Shown: in pieces, positions 11,584-22,063 of the stretch
Numbering within the stretch: position 1 is the first letter of the stretch
Layout of the letters: each line of letters begins with the position of its first letter
DNA from: Hysterangium stoloniferum
Taxonomy: Eukaryota; Basidiomycota; Agaricomycetes; Hysterangiales; Hysterangiaceae
Assembly (NCBI GenBank): GCA_015178975.1
Contig: WHVD01000182.1
Coordinates: 92,425-156,424 of the forward strand
Length of the DNA stretch: 64,000 nt
Reading direction: 5' to 3'
Program-made: the position numbers and the translations under genes
Notes under the pieces: generated by a model
Told to the model about the DNA's origin: nothing
Database searches by the model: none
The model's input: only the letters and a program-made list of their open reading frames with translations

Positions 11584-12802
11584 TTACTCTTTTTTCAACT
11601 CCATGGTGGGTTTTTCCTTAGATGTTGTAGTCGTAGTGGAAGTTACTGCGCGGGCCTTGGAAGAGTTAGATCTAACAGTACAGTTGGAAACCTTGTGTCT
11701 GCCTTTCCCGCAGAAAAGGCAGAGGTCATTGTCCATACTTCATTGTTTCTCCTTTGGGGTGAGTTTACCATTGGTACCCAACAAATGGGAAATGTCGGGT
11801 TTGTCGGAAGTTGACTGTTTATCCTTGTTGGATTTCTTTTTTCCAGTCAGATTTGCCAGTATTAGTGCCAGAGTTGCCAGTGTTATTGCCCGAGTTGTTG
11901 CCGGAAGACTTGCTAGTTGACACCTTGTTATTCTGAGAACGTTCCGTCTGGTTCTCTCGAGAGACCTCAGCTTTTCGTTCCCAATAACGGGCATCAGATG
12001 TCTGAGATTTGATCTGCATGAGTTGGAGAGTTTTTGGCTTCCCATCTTTGCAGATCTCGTCTTTAAGGCGTGATGGAAGTCCCATATAGAAATGGTGCCT
12101 GAGGGCGGAATTGTCCCATCTACATCGTGTGGCAAGGGTATTGAACTTGACGAGATAATTGGAAACTCGTTGATTGTCCTTCATCTTAAGCGTCATTAAT
12201 TCATTTTCCGCTTTGCTGGATTGATCGTAAGGTCCAAAATTAGTTTCCAGTTCTTCCACAAAAGTGTCCCAGTCATCGAGCCATACAGGTGTCTCGTCGG
12301 ATATTCCAGATAGTCCAGGTTCGAACCAATCCTGAGCAGTATCCTTGAGATAAGAGAGCGTGAAATTGACTTTTTGACTGTCAGATTTAAATGCAGCGGG
12401 TCGATCACAGAAACTGAAAAGGCATTGGAGAAGGAAATTCTTCAATTTTTTCAGATCCTTGCTGGTAAATGGTTCAGGTTCTTTGACTCCGGTGCGGGAT
12501 GATTCTTTACTATCCTCAGCGGATTTCAAGTAGTCAGCGAATTTCACAATGGAGTTGATAAACAACATTTCAGTCGGTTCATTGGAAGATTTCTTTTTCG
12601 ATGTCTCCGGCTGATCTTCTGCTTCATTGTCAGAAGTGTGGGGAATATTGGGATCCTTTGTTACCTCAGTAACTTCCTGAGTAACTTCTTCGACAGAAGC
12701 TGATGTTGTCGGCTGATTTGGGGTTTCGGGTTGAGTGGTATAAAGTTGCAACGGGGATTAAAGTTGGGATGGTCCTTCGGCAGCTTTGCGTTTGGGACCC
12801 AT
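11584..12802 (-). pseudogene. R2 gag, degenerate
   Basis: Starts with ATG at 12802 (MGPKRKAAEG, shared with R3), but an early stop, CAA to TAA compared with R3, closes the frame after about 14 codons. The body then stays open from 12751 to 11819: an acidic/Ser-rich leader, then a retrotransposon-gag domain (FLLQCLFSF, WFEPGLSGI, YLVKFNTLA, YHFYMGLPSRLKDEI in R3 numbering). The zinc-knuckle region near 11720 lies in another frame because of indels. The stop corresponds to TAA at 11586-11584. Gag packages element RNA in a cytoplasmic particle; R3 is the better copy. Confidence 0.85.
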
Positions 12803-12836
12803 GATGAGCGAGTTGCAGAGTTGAGATCTGAAATAC

Positions 12837-13867
12837 TGTTAAGTGCTGTGTCAGGAACTTATTCCGGAACTATCGGAAAGTCACCAGGAACTCGGGAACT
12901 ATCGGATAGGGTCAGGACATTGGCTTCAGCTTATGTGCTGTGCCTCTACGCAAATGCTCAAAGTCCTTAATTTCAGAAGTGAGACTTACATACAATGGAA
13001 GATACGGATATTCAGAGTTCTGAAGAGTTCTGAATATTGAGCGTACAGAAAGACGGAAGAGGGAATAAGAAACTAAGTTGATATCAGATCTAAGGTAAAG
13101 TACAAATTCACGGAAACTAATATAAGTCTTCTTGTTATTGTACTACAAACTGAGACCATAATAAGATGGAAATAGGAGTATCCTTAAACGGGAATACAAT
13201 AAGTCATATCGGGGAGACAATATTCCGAAACGGGAATACAATAGACAAACAAGTGAATACTTGTCAACGGACAAGTGAATACTTGTCAACGGACAAGTGA
13301 ATACTTGTCAACGGACAAGTGAATACTTGTCAACGGACAAGTGAATACTTGTCAACGGACAAGTGAATACTTGTCAACGGACAAGTGAATACTTGTCAAC
13401 GGACAAGTGAATACTTGTCAACGGACAAGTGAATACTTGTCAACGGACAAGTGAATACTTGTCAACGGACAAGTGAATACTTGTCAACGGACAAGTGAAT
13501 ACTTGTCAACGGACAAGTGAATACTTGTCAACGGACAAGTGAATACTTGTCAACGGACAAGTGAATACTTGTCAACGGACAAGTGAATACTTGTCAACGG
13601 ACAAGTGAATACTTGTCAACGGACAAGTGAATACTTGTCAACGGACAAGTGAATACTTGTCAACGGACAAGTGAATACTTGTCAACGGACAAGTGAATAC
13701 TTGTCAACGGACAAGTGAATACTTGTCAACGGACAAGTGAATACTTGTCAACGGACAAATTACCAAATGCAGAACAAGGGAGGAATGTGGAAGATACGGC
13801 AACTATGATGTTCCGTAGTCAGAGATCAGAAGTTGGATATTGAAACATCTGGGAACGGGTCGTAACA
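12837..13867 (-). repeat. R2 5' LTR (family D) with expanded minisatellite
   Basis: Plus strand TGTTAAGTGCTGTG to GGTCGTAACA, followed by the GAAGG TSD. It is 1031 bp against 543 bp for the 3' LTR. The excess of 488 bp is almost exactly 22 extra units of the 22-bp repeat at 13250-13757. Confidence 0.92.
13250..13757. repeat. 22-bp minisatellite, about 23 copies
   Basis: Near-perfect tandem copies of CAAGTGAATACTTGTCAACG plus GA. Each unit contains the inverted pair ACAAGT and ACTTGT around GAAT. Other family D LTRs in the window carry one unit. Confidence 0.95.
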
Positions 13868-13872
13868 GAAGG

Positions 13873-14176
13873 TTAGTTTTTAGACAAGACCCCAAACCAG
13901 TACTTGCGTGTGCAGGTGATGGTTGTTGGGGTTGAAAAGTGTCTAAGTTTCTTGCGTGTGACTACTACTGTGACATGTGCGTACTTCTTGTGGGCTAGAG
14001 CACCCACAAATATACATGGATTCTCGGACTAATAAAAAGGGGTATGACCCGTATTTATGAGTGATAGAAAAGAAAATAAAAATATAAAACATAAAGGAAA
14101 TAATGGAATTATAAAGCGGCTAAGGGGTAAGGCTTAGAGTCTTCAGTCATGCCTCCTATGTGACCTATCCTTCACA
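13873..14176 (-). repeat. solo LTR G, right half
   Basis: Continues the LTR interrupted at 2255 by R2. It ends CCTATCCTTCACA and is followed by AGATG at 14177-14181, matching the TSD at 2008-2012. Confidence 0.9.
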
Positions 14177-14351
14177 AGATGGTCCTGATTGGCTGGCCAT
14201 CACTGGTTCAACTTCGGTTCTGGGAGAACCTCCAGCTGAAGTTTGTTTTGGGAAGGTCAGCGAGGGCTTTCTCATCGTAACATTTCCAGGCGGTTCGAGA
14301 CTAGCAGGCCTTCATCGCGGGAATGAACTGCTTGATCCCACTGAAGGTTTC

Positions 14352-14894
14352 TGTTAAGTGCCATTTCGGGAACTTATTCCGGAACTATCGGAAAGTCACC
14401 GGGAAGTCGGGAACTATTGGATAGGGTCAGGACGTCGGCTTCAGCTTATGTGCTGCACCTCTATGCAAACGCTCAAAGTCCTTAATTTCAGAAGTGAGAA
14501 TTACAATGGAAGATATGGATATTCAGAGTTCCGAAGAGTTCTGAATATCGAGTGTACAGAAAGATGGGAGAAGGAATAAGAAACTAAGTCGATATCAGAT
14601 CTAAGGTAAAGTACAAATTCGCAGAAACTAATATAAGTTTTCTCATTATTGTACTACAAACTAAGACCATAATAAGACGGAAATGGAAGTATTCTTAAAA
14701 TGGAAATACAATAAGACATATCGGGAGACAATATTCTGAAATGGGAATATAATAAACAAAGGAGTGAATACTTGTCAACGGATAAATTACCAAATGTGGA
14801 ACAAGGGAAGAATGCGGATGATACGGTAACTGTGATGTTCCATAGTCGGAGATCGGAAGTCGGATATTGAAACATCCAGGAACGGGTCGTAACA
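14352..14894 (-). repeat. solo LTR D (543 bp)
   Basis: TGTTAAGTGCCATT to GGGTCGTAACA, flanked by GTTTC at 14347-14351 and 14895-14899. Same length as the R2 3' LTR, with one minisatellite unit. Confidence 0.93.
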
Positions 14895-14982
14895 GTTTCA
14901 CGGCCTGTTCCTTGCCGTAGTCATCATTTGTACAGGAATTAGTTACTTTTTTTAACAGATTTTTCTTCGTAGGGAAAGTATG

Positions 14983-15000
14983 GTCCAGCTTGGATCACCA
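14983..15000 (-). promoter_or_regulatory. R1 primer-binding site
   Basis: Minus strand TGGTGATCCAAGCTGGAC begins one base inside the 5' LTR. The identical word follows the R5 5' LTR at 29339-29356. It is complementary to a tRNA 3' end finishing in CCA; I cannot name the tRNA. Confidence 0.75.
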
Positions 15001-15001
15001 C

Positions 15002-15636
15002 TGTGAAGAGTGGTGAAAGTTCTAACTGTTCTATATACGAAGAATATTAACCGTTTAGGTACGACATGTAGTTGTATTGACTGTCTAAGTCTAATACACG
15101 CTGAATGAGTATTGACTACTTAGTTCAATACATTTGAGCGAAGTAGCTATCTAGAGTAGAGTAGAGAGCTTAAGACGAATAAAGGGAATCGACCATTAGG
15201 TGCAATTCTGAAAGACTGCTTCAGTGTAGAAAAGAGTAACAAGAGTCGAATAAGGGAATAGCGTGAATGTTGTCCACACGGGTTGAGATATAGGTAGAGT
15301 TTTGACTGGTACAGTTTGAAACTCTGATTGTGTAGATAGTTGAAGCCCGTCTGTGACGGTCGAGATGATACCCCAATCATAACTTATGGGACACTAACTG
15401 GGTGTCTGGGTAAGTCATGGTTGCAGGGTAAAAGTGTCTGAGTTTTAAACTATGGGCACTAGACTACATAAGTCTGGCATGTACGCACCCACAAGAGTCG
15501 ATGTACTGCATACATAGGTCATCGAACTAATTATAAGTGTATAATAGAATAGAAAGAGAGTAGAAATAATAAAGGAAATATAGTATGAGCTCATCCAGAC
15601 TATATTTCCTGCGTATATTTCACCGTACCTCTCACA
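15002..15636 (-). repeat. R1 5' LTR (family B)
   Basis: Plus strand TGTGAAGAGTGGTG to GTACCTCTCACA (635 bp). It is placed as a 5' LTR because a primer-binding site and gag follow on its left. It is followed by CTTGT and an opposite-orientation LTR B whose first part is missing, so R1 appears to have inserted into that LTR. Confidence 0.85.
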
Positions 15637-16133
15637 CTTGTGGGTGTATACGCACCAGACTTATGTACTCTAGCACCAGTAGTTAGAACTCAGACACTTT
15701 TTACCCCACAACCACAACTTACCCAGACACCCAGTTAGTGTCCTGTAAGTTGTGATTGGAGTATCGTCTCAACCATCACAGATGGGCTTTAACTACTAGT
15801 GCAATCAGAGTTTTGAACTATATCAGTCAAAACTTGAACCATTACCTCGATCCATGCAGACTATATCCATGCTACTCTGTTATTTGACTCTCTTGTTATT
15901 CTCTTCAACACTCAAGTAGTCATTCAGAATCGCACTTCACAGTTGATTCTCCTTTATTTGTCTTAGCTCTCTATTCTACTTTAGATAGCTAATTCTCTCA
16001 ACTGTATTGAACTAAATAGTCAATATGTGTTTGGTCTGTATTAGACTTAGATAGTCAATACATCGTTGTGTCGTACCTAAATGGTCAATATTCTTCATAT
16101 ATAGAATGGTTAGAACTTCCACCACTCTTCACA
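15637..16133 (+). repeat. LTR B fragment, 5' truncated
   Basis: Starts inside the LTR at CTTGTGGGTGTATACG and ends CACCACTCTTCACA. The missing first part should lie at the far end of R1, outside the window. Confidence 0.85.
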
Positions 16134-17233
16134 CCAAGCAACCAGCTGATAGGGCAGAGATCAGTGACAAGTATGTTTGAGCTGCCAGTTATTGTGCAAT
16201 CATCAATGTGTGATGCTAGAATGAGCAAATGTGTGTGAATTCATGCAATGAAAACACCCCAGTCAGCTTCAGTATGGTGAAAGCCTAAGGTAGCAAGTTC
16301 TTTACTGAGCTGCTGGAACCATTTGAGTGAACCTTGCTTTGAGCCATAGATAGCTACTCATAGACATGCAATGAGATCCTTTCCCCCTTTTGAAAAACTG
16401 GGTGGAAGTTCCATAAATATTATTTCATTGTCATCAAGTTTCCCATTAAAGGAATGTGCTATAGAAATCGAATACATCCACATCCCAGTCATGGTGTGCA
16501 GCCATAGCCAGGATAAGACAGATGGATGAAAGATGAGTGACAGGAGTATATGTTTCATGGTAATCAACACATTGTACTTGTGTGAAGCCTTTCACAACGA
16601 GTCGAGCCTTATACTTGTCAATTTCACCTGCTGAGTTCTTCTTTATCTTGAAGATCCATTTGCAGTTGACAACATTGATGTTCTTTGCCAGTTGGGTATG
16701 ACATCCCAGGTGTGTGCTTCACCAAGACTCTTAAGTTCAGCCTTGATAGCTTCATTCCATCAAGACCAATCTGATCGTTTCCATGCCTCATCTACTGTGC
16801 ATGGCTCCAATGCTTCTGTCTGCAGGTTTCTGTATGCATTGCATAAGTGATGTCATCATCCCCCATTTCCCAAGTGCCAGCAGTAGTGTCAGCAATGATG
16901 CCCACACTATCTCCACTGCTTTCATGTTGGTCTTGCACCTCAACACCTTGGATTCCATGGGGGACTACTGGGTTCCCAGTCCAACCATCATGTATACCAG
17001 TGCCATCACATAGCATCCACAAGTATGGGGATTCAGTGTGTTGATGGGTTGAGCATCTTAATGTAGGTACTGATTCATCAAGCTGTGGGTATGATGGGTC
17101 TGGGTTGACTTCTGGTGGTATGGTTGAGCTGACTTGATATTTGAGGTGTCGAGGAGAGGTTCAGGTAGGTTAGAACTACTGTGATCATTATGAGTATCAT
17201 GCTGATCATTCATTGACTCCTTATTAATCTCCA
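16134..17233 (-). pseudogene. Ty1/copia pol relic (reverse transcriptase)
   Basis: Minus-strand conceptual reading, with frameshifts, shows copia RT signatures in order. Near 16680-16620 there is a CK/WIFKIK-like segment. At 16570-16358 comes the segment ending FNGKLDDNEIIFMELPPSF, matching the family's FLNG-EEEIYMEQPPGF block. Near 16290 there is WFQQLSKELATLGF, and near 16210-16180 HIDDCTITG, the copia YVDD block with Tyr replaced by His. Upstream, 17022-16792, is the linker between integrase and RT. No LTRs of this element were found. The longest open piece is about 76 codons, so it is long dead. It is the only copia RT in the window. Confidence 0.75.
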
Positions 17234-17864
17234 TGTGAGAGGTACCTTTTCATGGGAATACATATAACTATCCTGTCAGATTATATTCCCTACATTTTTT
17301 CCTTATGTTCTACTATCTTTTAAATTGTCTAAATTTCCAATTACACACATTTATATTAGTTTGAAGATCTACATATGTATGCCTGTGGGTACATAGACCT
17401 TATGAGCATGTACATGCTTTATGTTTATGTACACTAGTGGGTGTAATGTAAAAACTCAGACACTTTTACCCTGTAACCACAACTTGCCCAGACACTCTTT
17501 TAGTGTCCTGCAAGTTGTGATTAGGGTATCATCTCAGCCATCTTGAATGGCTTCCAACTTGAACTTACAGCAATCATCTAGCTTCACACTGAATAGTTGA
17601 AGCTTGAACTCTCTACTCACATCTAGCTTTACTTGTACGAACCTCTCCTCTTACTCTTATTTCATTAGCCCACTCTTTGGAATTGTACCACAAGGTCGAT
17701 TCCATTATCTCTTAGCCATCTTAGTTATCTTACAGTTACTTAAGTTGACTAAAGCTCATTCTATTTCTATATTGTACTTCGATAGTCAATATATTGTTGT
17801 GTCATACCTAGACGGTCAATATTCTTTGTATATAGAGTGGTCAGAACTTCCACAACTCTTCACA
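17234..17864 (+). repeat. LTR B-like copy (631 bp)
   Basis: TGTGAGAGGTACC to CCACAACTCTTCACA, complete ends. The flanks CTCCA and ACACC do not match, so no TSD. More diverged than the other B copies. Confidence 0.8.
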
Positions 17865-17884
17865 ACACCTAAACTAGTACCAAA

Positions 17885-18171
17885 CCTATCATGTCAGAAG
17901 ATGGTTCACTAACTGACACATTGATTGACATACAAGTACTTCTATTACAAGTCTATTAAACCCTATATATGCAGAAGCCCTGGGTTCAATTCCTAGTCTG
18001 ACCATTCATTTTCTACACTTCACATTTTCTACATATTTCTTACTCAGACTGGCTTATGTAAAACAATGCTTATGTAAAACAATGCTTATGTAAAATGATG
18101 CTTATGTATAAAATGATGCTTATGTATAAAATGATGCTTATGTATAAAATGATGCTTATGTAAAATGATTT
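17885..18171 (+). repeat. candidate tRNA-derived SINE with tandem tail
   Basis: A Pol III B box, GGTTCAATTCC (17983-17993), sits in a T-arm-like stem (CTGGG/CCTAG). TGTCAGA upstream can pair at six of seven positions with TCTGACC after the T-arm. An A-box-like TGGTTCACTAA lies about 80 bp upstream of the B box. The tail at 18052-18171 is a short tandem array. Only one copy is seen, so the SINE call is tentative; a decayed tRNA gene is the alternative. Confidence 0.35.
18052..18171. repeat. 16-18 bp tandem repeat
   Basis: About seven copies of GCTTATGTAAAATGAT with variants GCTTATGTAAAACAAT and GCTTATGTATAAAATGAT. Confidence 0.9.
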
Positions 18172-18528
18172 CTTAAAGAAATTAAGTTAGAAATAAGATG
18201 AATAAGTAGGATCTTCTGCTTAATCTCTTTCACTCATTTTACTTGATGGTCAATAAGCTTGAGAAGAAGACATTAAGTAAATTTAAGTCAATATTGGATT
18301 TTCCTGATGCTATGTATGTAAGCATCTGAATTCTCGGGTTCTCTGGGTGAGCCATGGAGATGGATAGATCACACCCTGTCATCACGTTATCACGCAACAC
18401 CAACGGTTATTCACGAACCGATTCATTAGTTAAACACGTTCGCCGTGTTAATTTGTGCAATTCATCTGTACCTAAGGACATCTAGTCTCTGAATTTGTAA
18501 TTACCTTTTCTGGATGTTCCTACAATAC
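18172..18528. other. unassigned stretch left of R3
   Basis: No ORF of note and no repeat seen elsewhere in the window. The segment near 18380-18460 (CATCACGTTATCACGC) could be an old LTR end but lacks a partner. Confidence 0.4.
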
Positions 18529-19690
18529 ATAGACTATAACACATAGGTCAAGCATGTCAGAAAATATATCATTAACAAAACGTTGAAAAGCGGAAGGGGC
18601 ATTGGTAAGGCCAAACGGCATAACCAACCATTCAAAGGATCCATAGCGAGTCCAAAAAGCAGTTTTCCATTCATTGCCCTCGGCAATTCAGACCAAATGA
18701 TAGGCGTGTTTGAGGTCTATTTTGGTGTAGATCCGTGGGGTGTCGAGTAAATCGGTAACGAGTGGAAGTGGATACTTATCTTTCCGTGTGATGGAATTTA
18801 ATCCTCTGAAATTGACACAGAGTCGAAGGGAGCCATCCTTCTTTCTGACGAAAAGGACGTGTGCTCCATACAGAGACTTTGAGGGACGGATAAAACCTAT
18901 TGACAGATGTTCATCCAGGAACTCCCAAATAGACGAAAGTTCCGATTGGGATAAAGGGTAAATAGGTCCTAATGGAGGGTTTGAACCGGGCTCAATATTG
19001 ATTTTTAAGTCGTAGGGCCTATGTGGTGCAAGCCTGTCAGCTTTTTGCTTACTGAAAATGTCCGTGAAATCATGGTATTTTTCGGGAACTCCTTCCAGGT
19101 CAGCTTTTAGCTTGGATAGTTCTGGAGTCGCAAAACGTCCAGATGCTTCATCAACTTTTAAGCTGATTGAAAAACACTGTGAACCATCCAGTTTACTCGC
19201 CCTAACAAATGCCGAAGTGTTGATGAGAGAGATTTTTGGAGGCACGGAGGTTTCAGTAGAAGCCGTTGATGCCGTTGATGCCGAAAAGGTGTTGGCCGGA
19301 AAAGATGCTGCAGGAGGAACCAAAGTGTCAGGAATCCAGAAATTAATACTGCCCAATACCCAGTCAATCAACGGATTATATCGGGTGAGCCAGTTGTATC
19401 CAAGAACTACCAAACAGCTAGAGTCCAACTGTGTTATGAAAAAAGTAACCGTCTGGGATGTTCCACAAGGGAACCGGATAGACATGTCGCAGGCTTGGGT
19501 AATTGCCGTATTGCTAGTGCCATCAAACAGATGCAAAGAAATTGTGGAAACAGAATGGAGTTTCAGATTATGTTTCGAGGCAAAGGTGGTATCTACAAAA
19601 CAGTGTGTGGAGCTGGAATCTATCAGAGCTCAGAACACTAAATTTCCAAGAAAGTCAGAAATGAGTTTTACAAATAATGAATCGGGATTA
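18529..19690 (-). pseudogene. R3 protease-RT, truncated
   Basis: The open frame 19536-18688 covers the protease C-terminus ([31 protein letters not shown]) fused without interruption to RT (VLFVRKKDGSLRLCVNFRGLN, KIDLKHAYHLV). The catalytic triplet upstream (near 19625) reads Asp-Ser-Ser, as in R2. R3 keeps TGG where R2 has a stop between protease and RT, showing the two domains were one frame in the ancestor. After 18688 the frame shifts but homology goes on to 18529, stopping before YxDD. Dead by truncation. Confidence 0.88.
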
Positions 19691-19778
19691 GAGAGAGCAG
19701 ACATGTTGAGATGGATAACCTCGGAAACACGGAGAGAGTCAACGCAACCCTCTGTCCGTGGAGATTCTGGAGGGTTGC

Positions 19779-21006
19779 TTACTCTTTTTTTGACTCCGTG
19801 GTGGGTTTTTCCTTAGACGTTGTAGTCGTAGTGGAAGTTGCCGCGCGGGCCTTGGAAGAGTTAGATTTAACGGTACAGTCGGAAACCTTGTGTCCGCCTT
19901 TCCCGCAGAAAAGGCAGAGGTCATTGTCCATACGTCGTTGTTTCTCCTTCGGGGTGAGTTTACCATCGGTACCCAACAAATGGGAAATGTTGGGTTTGTC
20001 AGAAGTTGACTGTTTTTCCTTGTTGGATTTCTTGTCTTTCTTCCGGTCGGAGTTTGATTTGCCAGTATTAGTGCCAGAGTTGCCGGTGATATTGCCTGAG
20101 TTGTTTCCGGAAGACTTGCTAGTCGACACCTTGTTATTCTGAGAACGTTCCGTTGGGTTCTCGAGAGACCTCGGCTTTGCATTCCCAATAACGGGCATCG
20201 GATGTTTGAGCTTTAATCCGCATGAGTTGGAGAGTTTTCGGCTTTCCATCTTTGCAGATCTCATCTTTAAGGCGTGACGGAAGTCCCATATAGAAATGGT
20301 ATCTGAGGGCGGAATTGTCCCATCCACATTGTGCGGCGAGGGTATTGAACTTGACGAGATAATCTGAACCTCGTTGATTGTCCTTTATCTTGAGCGTCAT
20401 TAATTCATTTTCCACCTCGCCAGATTGATCGTAAGGTCTGAAATTAGTTTCCAGTTCTTCCACAAAGGCGTCCCAGTCATCGAGCCATACAGGTGTCTCG
20501 TCGGATATTCCAGATAGTCTGGGCTCGAACCAATATTGAGCGGTATCCTTGAGATAAGAGAGCGCAAAATTGACTTTTCGACTGTCAGATTTAAATGCAG
20601 TGGGTCGATCACGGAAACTGAAATGGCATTGAAGAAGGAAATTCTTCAATTTTTTCGGATCCTTGCCGGTAAATGGTTTGGGTTCTTTGACTCCAGTGCG
20701 GGATGATTCTTTACTATCCTCAGCAGATTTCAAGTAGTCAGTGAATTTCACAATGGAGTTGATAAACAACATTTCAGTCAGTTCGTCGGAAGATTTCTTT
20801 TTCGATGTCTCTGGCTGATCTTCTGCTTCGTTGTTGGAAGTGTGGGGAATATTGGGATCCTTCGTTACCTCAGTAATCTCCTCGGTAACTTCTTTGACTG
20901 AAGCTGATGTTGTCGGCTGAAATGGGGTTTCGGGTTGAGTGGTGTAAAGTTGCAACAGGGATTGAAGTTGGGATGGTCCTTCGGCAGCTTTGCGTTTGGG
21001 ACCCAT
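19779..21006 (-). pseudogene. R3 gag, nearly complete but frameshifted
   Basis: ATG at 21006 (MGPKRKAAEG) gives 290 codons to 20134. These hold an acidic Ser/Thr-rich leader (about 20-75), then the retrotransposon-gag domain (about 85-260; FLLQCHFSF, YWFEPRLSG, YLVKFNTLA, HFYMGLPSRLKDEI). A frameshift near 20150-20160 moves the rest to 20327-19779. That part has a Ser/Asn/Gly- and Lys-rich linker and the CCHC zinc knuckle CLFCGKGGHKVSDC, ending TESKKE at 19779. Usual role: particle assembly and RNA packaging. It is the best guide to the R2 gag. Confidence 0.88.
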
Positions 21007-21040
21007 GATGAGCGGGTTGCAGAGTTGAGATCTGATATAC

Positions 21041-22063
21041 TGTTAAGTGCCGTGTCGGGAACTTATTCCGGAACTATCGGAAAGTCACCAGAACGTTGGG
21101 AACTATCTGATAGGGTCAGGACGTTGGCTTCAGCTTATGTGCTGCACCTCTACGCAAACGCTCAAAGTCCTTAATTTCAGAGGTGAGACTTACGATGGAA
21201 GATATGGATATTCAGAGTTCTGAAGAGTTCCGAATATCGAGCATACAGAAAGACGGGAGGAGGAATAAGAAACTAAGTCGATATCAGATCTAGGGTAAAA
21301 TACAAATTCACGGAAACTAATATAAGTCTACTCGTTATTGTACTACAAACTAAGACCATAATAAGATGGAAACGGAAGTGTTCTTAAAACGGAAATACAA
21401 TAAGACATATCAGGAAGACAATATTCCGAAACAGGAATATAATAAACAAACGAGTGAAGACTTGTTGTGAAGAGTGGCGGAAGTTCTGACCATTCTATAT
21501 ACGAAGAAATGAGTAGAAAGGAAGGATATTGACCTATTCGGTGCAATATAAGAGAAAGTGAGAGAAGGAGCACGAGATGATGAATGAGTCAACGAGTGCA
21601 ATGGTTCGAGTGGAGGCCTCGACTCTTACAGTTTGAGGCCAGAAGTGTTCAATAGTTCAGATAATGCTACCTAAGTGGTAGCTGACATGTTACCCTGATC
21701 ACCGCTCATAGTAGACCTAGTTTATGTCTTACGAGTGGTGGTTCTTGGGTTAAAGTGTGTCTGAGTTCTAATTGGTGCTGAGTGCACCCACAAGTATACA
21801 CAATGCCTCGAACTAATGAAATATGCAATAATCGAAGAATATGAAAGATAGAAAAATATGAATAGAATATGTAAAATATAAATGAAATAAAAGGAGTGTT
21901 TTACCACAATGATACTGTGGTAAAAGCATACTCCTCACACTTGTCAACAGACAAATTACCAAATGTGGAACAAGGGAAGAATGCGGATGATATGGTAACT
22001 ATGATGTTCCGTAGTCGGAGATCGGAAGTCGGATATTGAAACATCCGGGAACGGGTCGTAACA
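21041..22063 (-). repeat. R3 5' LTR (family D), split by LTR F
   Basis: TGTTAAGTGCCGTG to GGTCGTAACA. Without the 474-bp LTR F and its TSD it is close to 543 bp. Confidence 0.92.
21466..21939 (-). repeat. solo LTR F in LTR D (474 bp)
   Basis: TGTGAAGAGTGGCGG to ACTCCTCACA, flanked by CTTGT at 21461-21465 and 21940-21944. It landed in the single minisatellite unit of LTR D. Confidence 0.94.

Larger units (their letters stand above)
2256..13867 (-). mobile_element. R2: Ty3/gypsy chromovirus, family D LTRs, degenerate
   Basis: A full-length minus-strand element flanked by GAAGG on both sides. Right to left it holds a 5' LTR (12837-13867), gag (12802-11584), pol (11509-7416), an antisense accessory gene (+, 2983-7329), a polypurine tract and a 3' LTR (2256-2798). 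Secondary insertions are solo LTR E (3347-4417), MITE (4803-5476), solo LTR B (5727-7180, itself holding solo LTR C) and solo LTR F (7729-8202). Stop codons, frameshifts and lost catalytic residues make it non-autonomous. Confidence 0.92.
14182..15000 (-). pseudogene. R1 leader and gag start, split by LTR D
   Basis: Minus strand from 15000: primer-binding site, leader, then gag N-terminus, interrupted by solo LTR D (14352-14894, TSD GTTTC). The leader ATGACTACGGCAAG, close to the LTR D insertion, resembles the R5 gag start at 29415, and a downstream stretch (GAACCGCCTGGAAATGTTACG) resembles R5 29495-29520. Gag then continues at 2012 leftwards once LTR G and one TSD are removed. No long frame survives in this part. 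The gag assignment depends on R5. Confidence 0.65.
18529..22063 (-). mobile_element. R3: 3'-truncated chromovirus, sister of R2
   Basis: Contains a 5' LTR D (21041-22063, split by LTR F), gag and the first third of pol. It ends abruptly inside RT at 18529, so RNase H, integrase, any antisense gene and the 3' LTR are lost. GCAGG follows the 5' LTR. It is inserted next to the accessory ORF of R4. Confidence 0.88.

Noticed and set aside
10863-11621. 252-codon plus-strand frame, also present at 19058-19816
   Set aside because: It is the complement of protease/RT in R2 and R3; conservation is explained by the minus-strand genes.
13250-13757. Possible CRISPR array
   Set aside because: Units are contiguous with no unique spacers, and the context is a fungal LTR.
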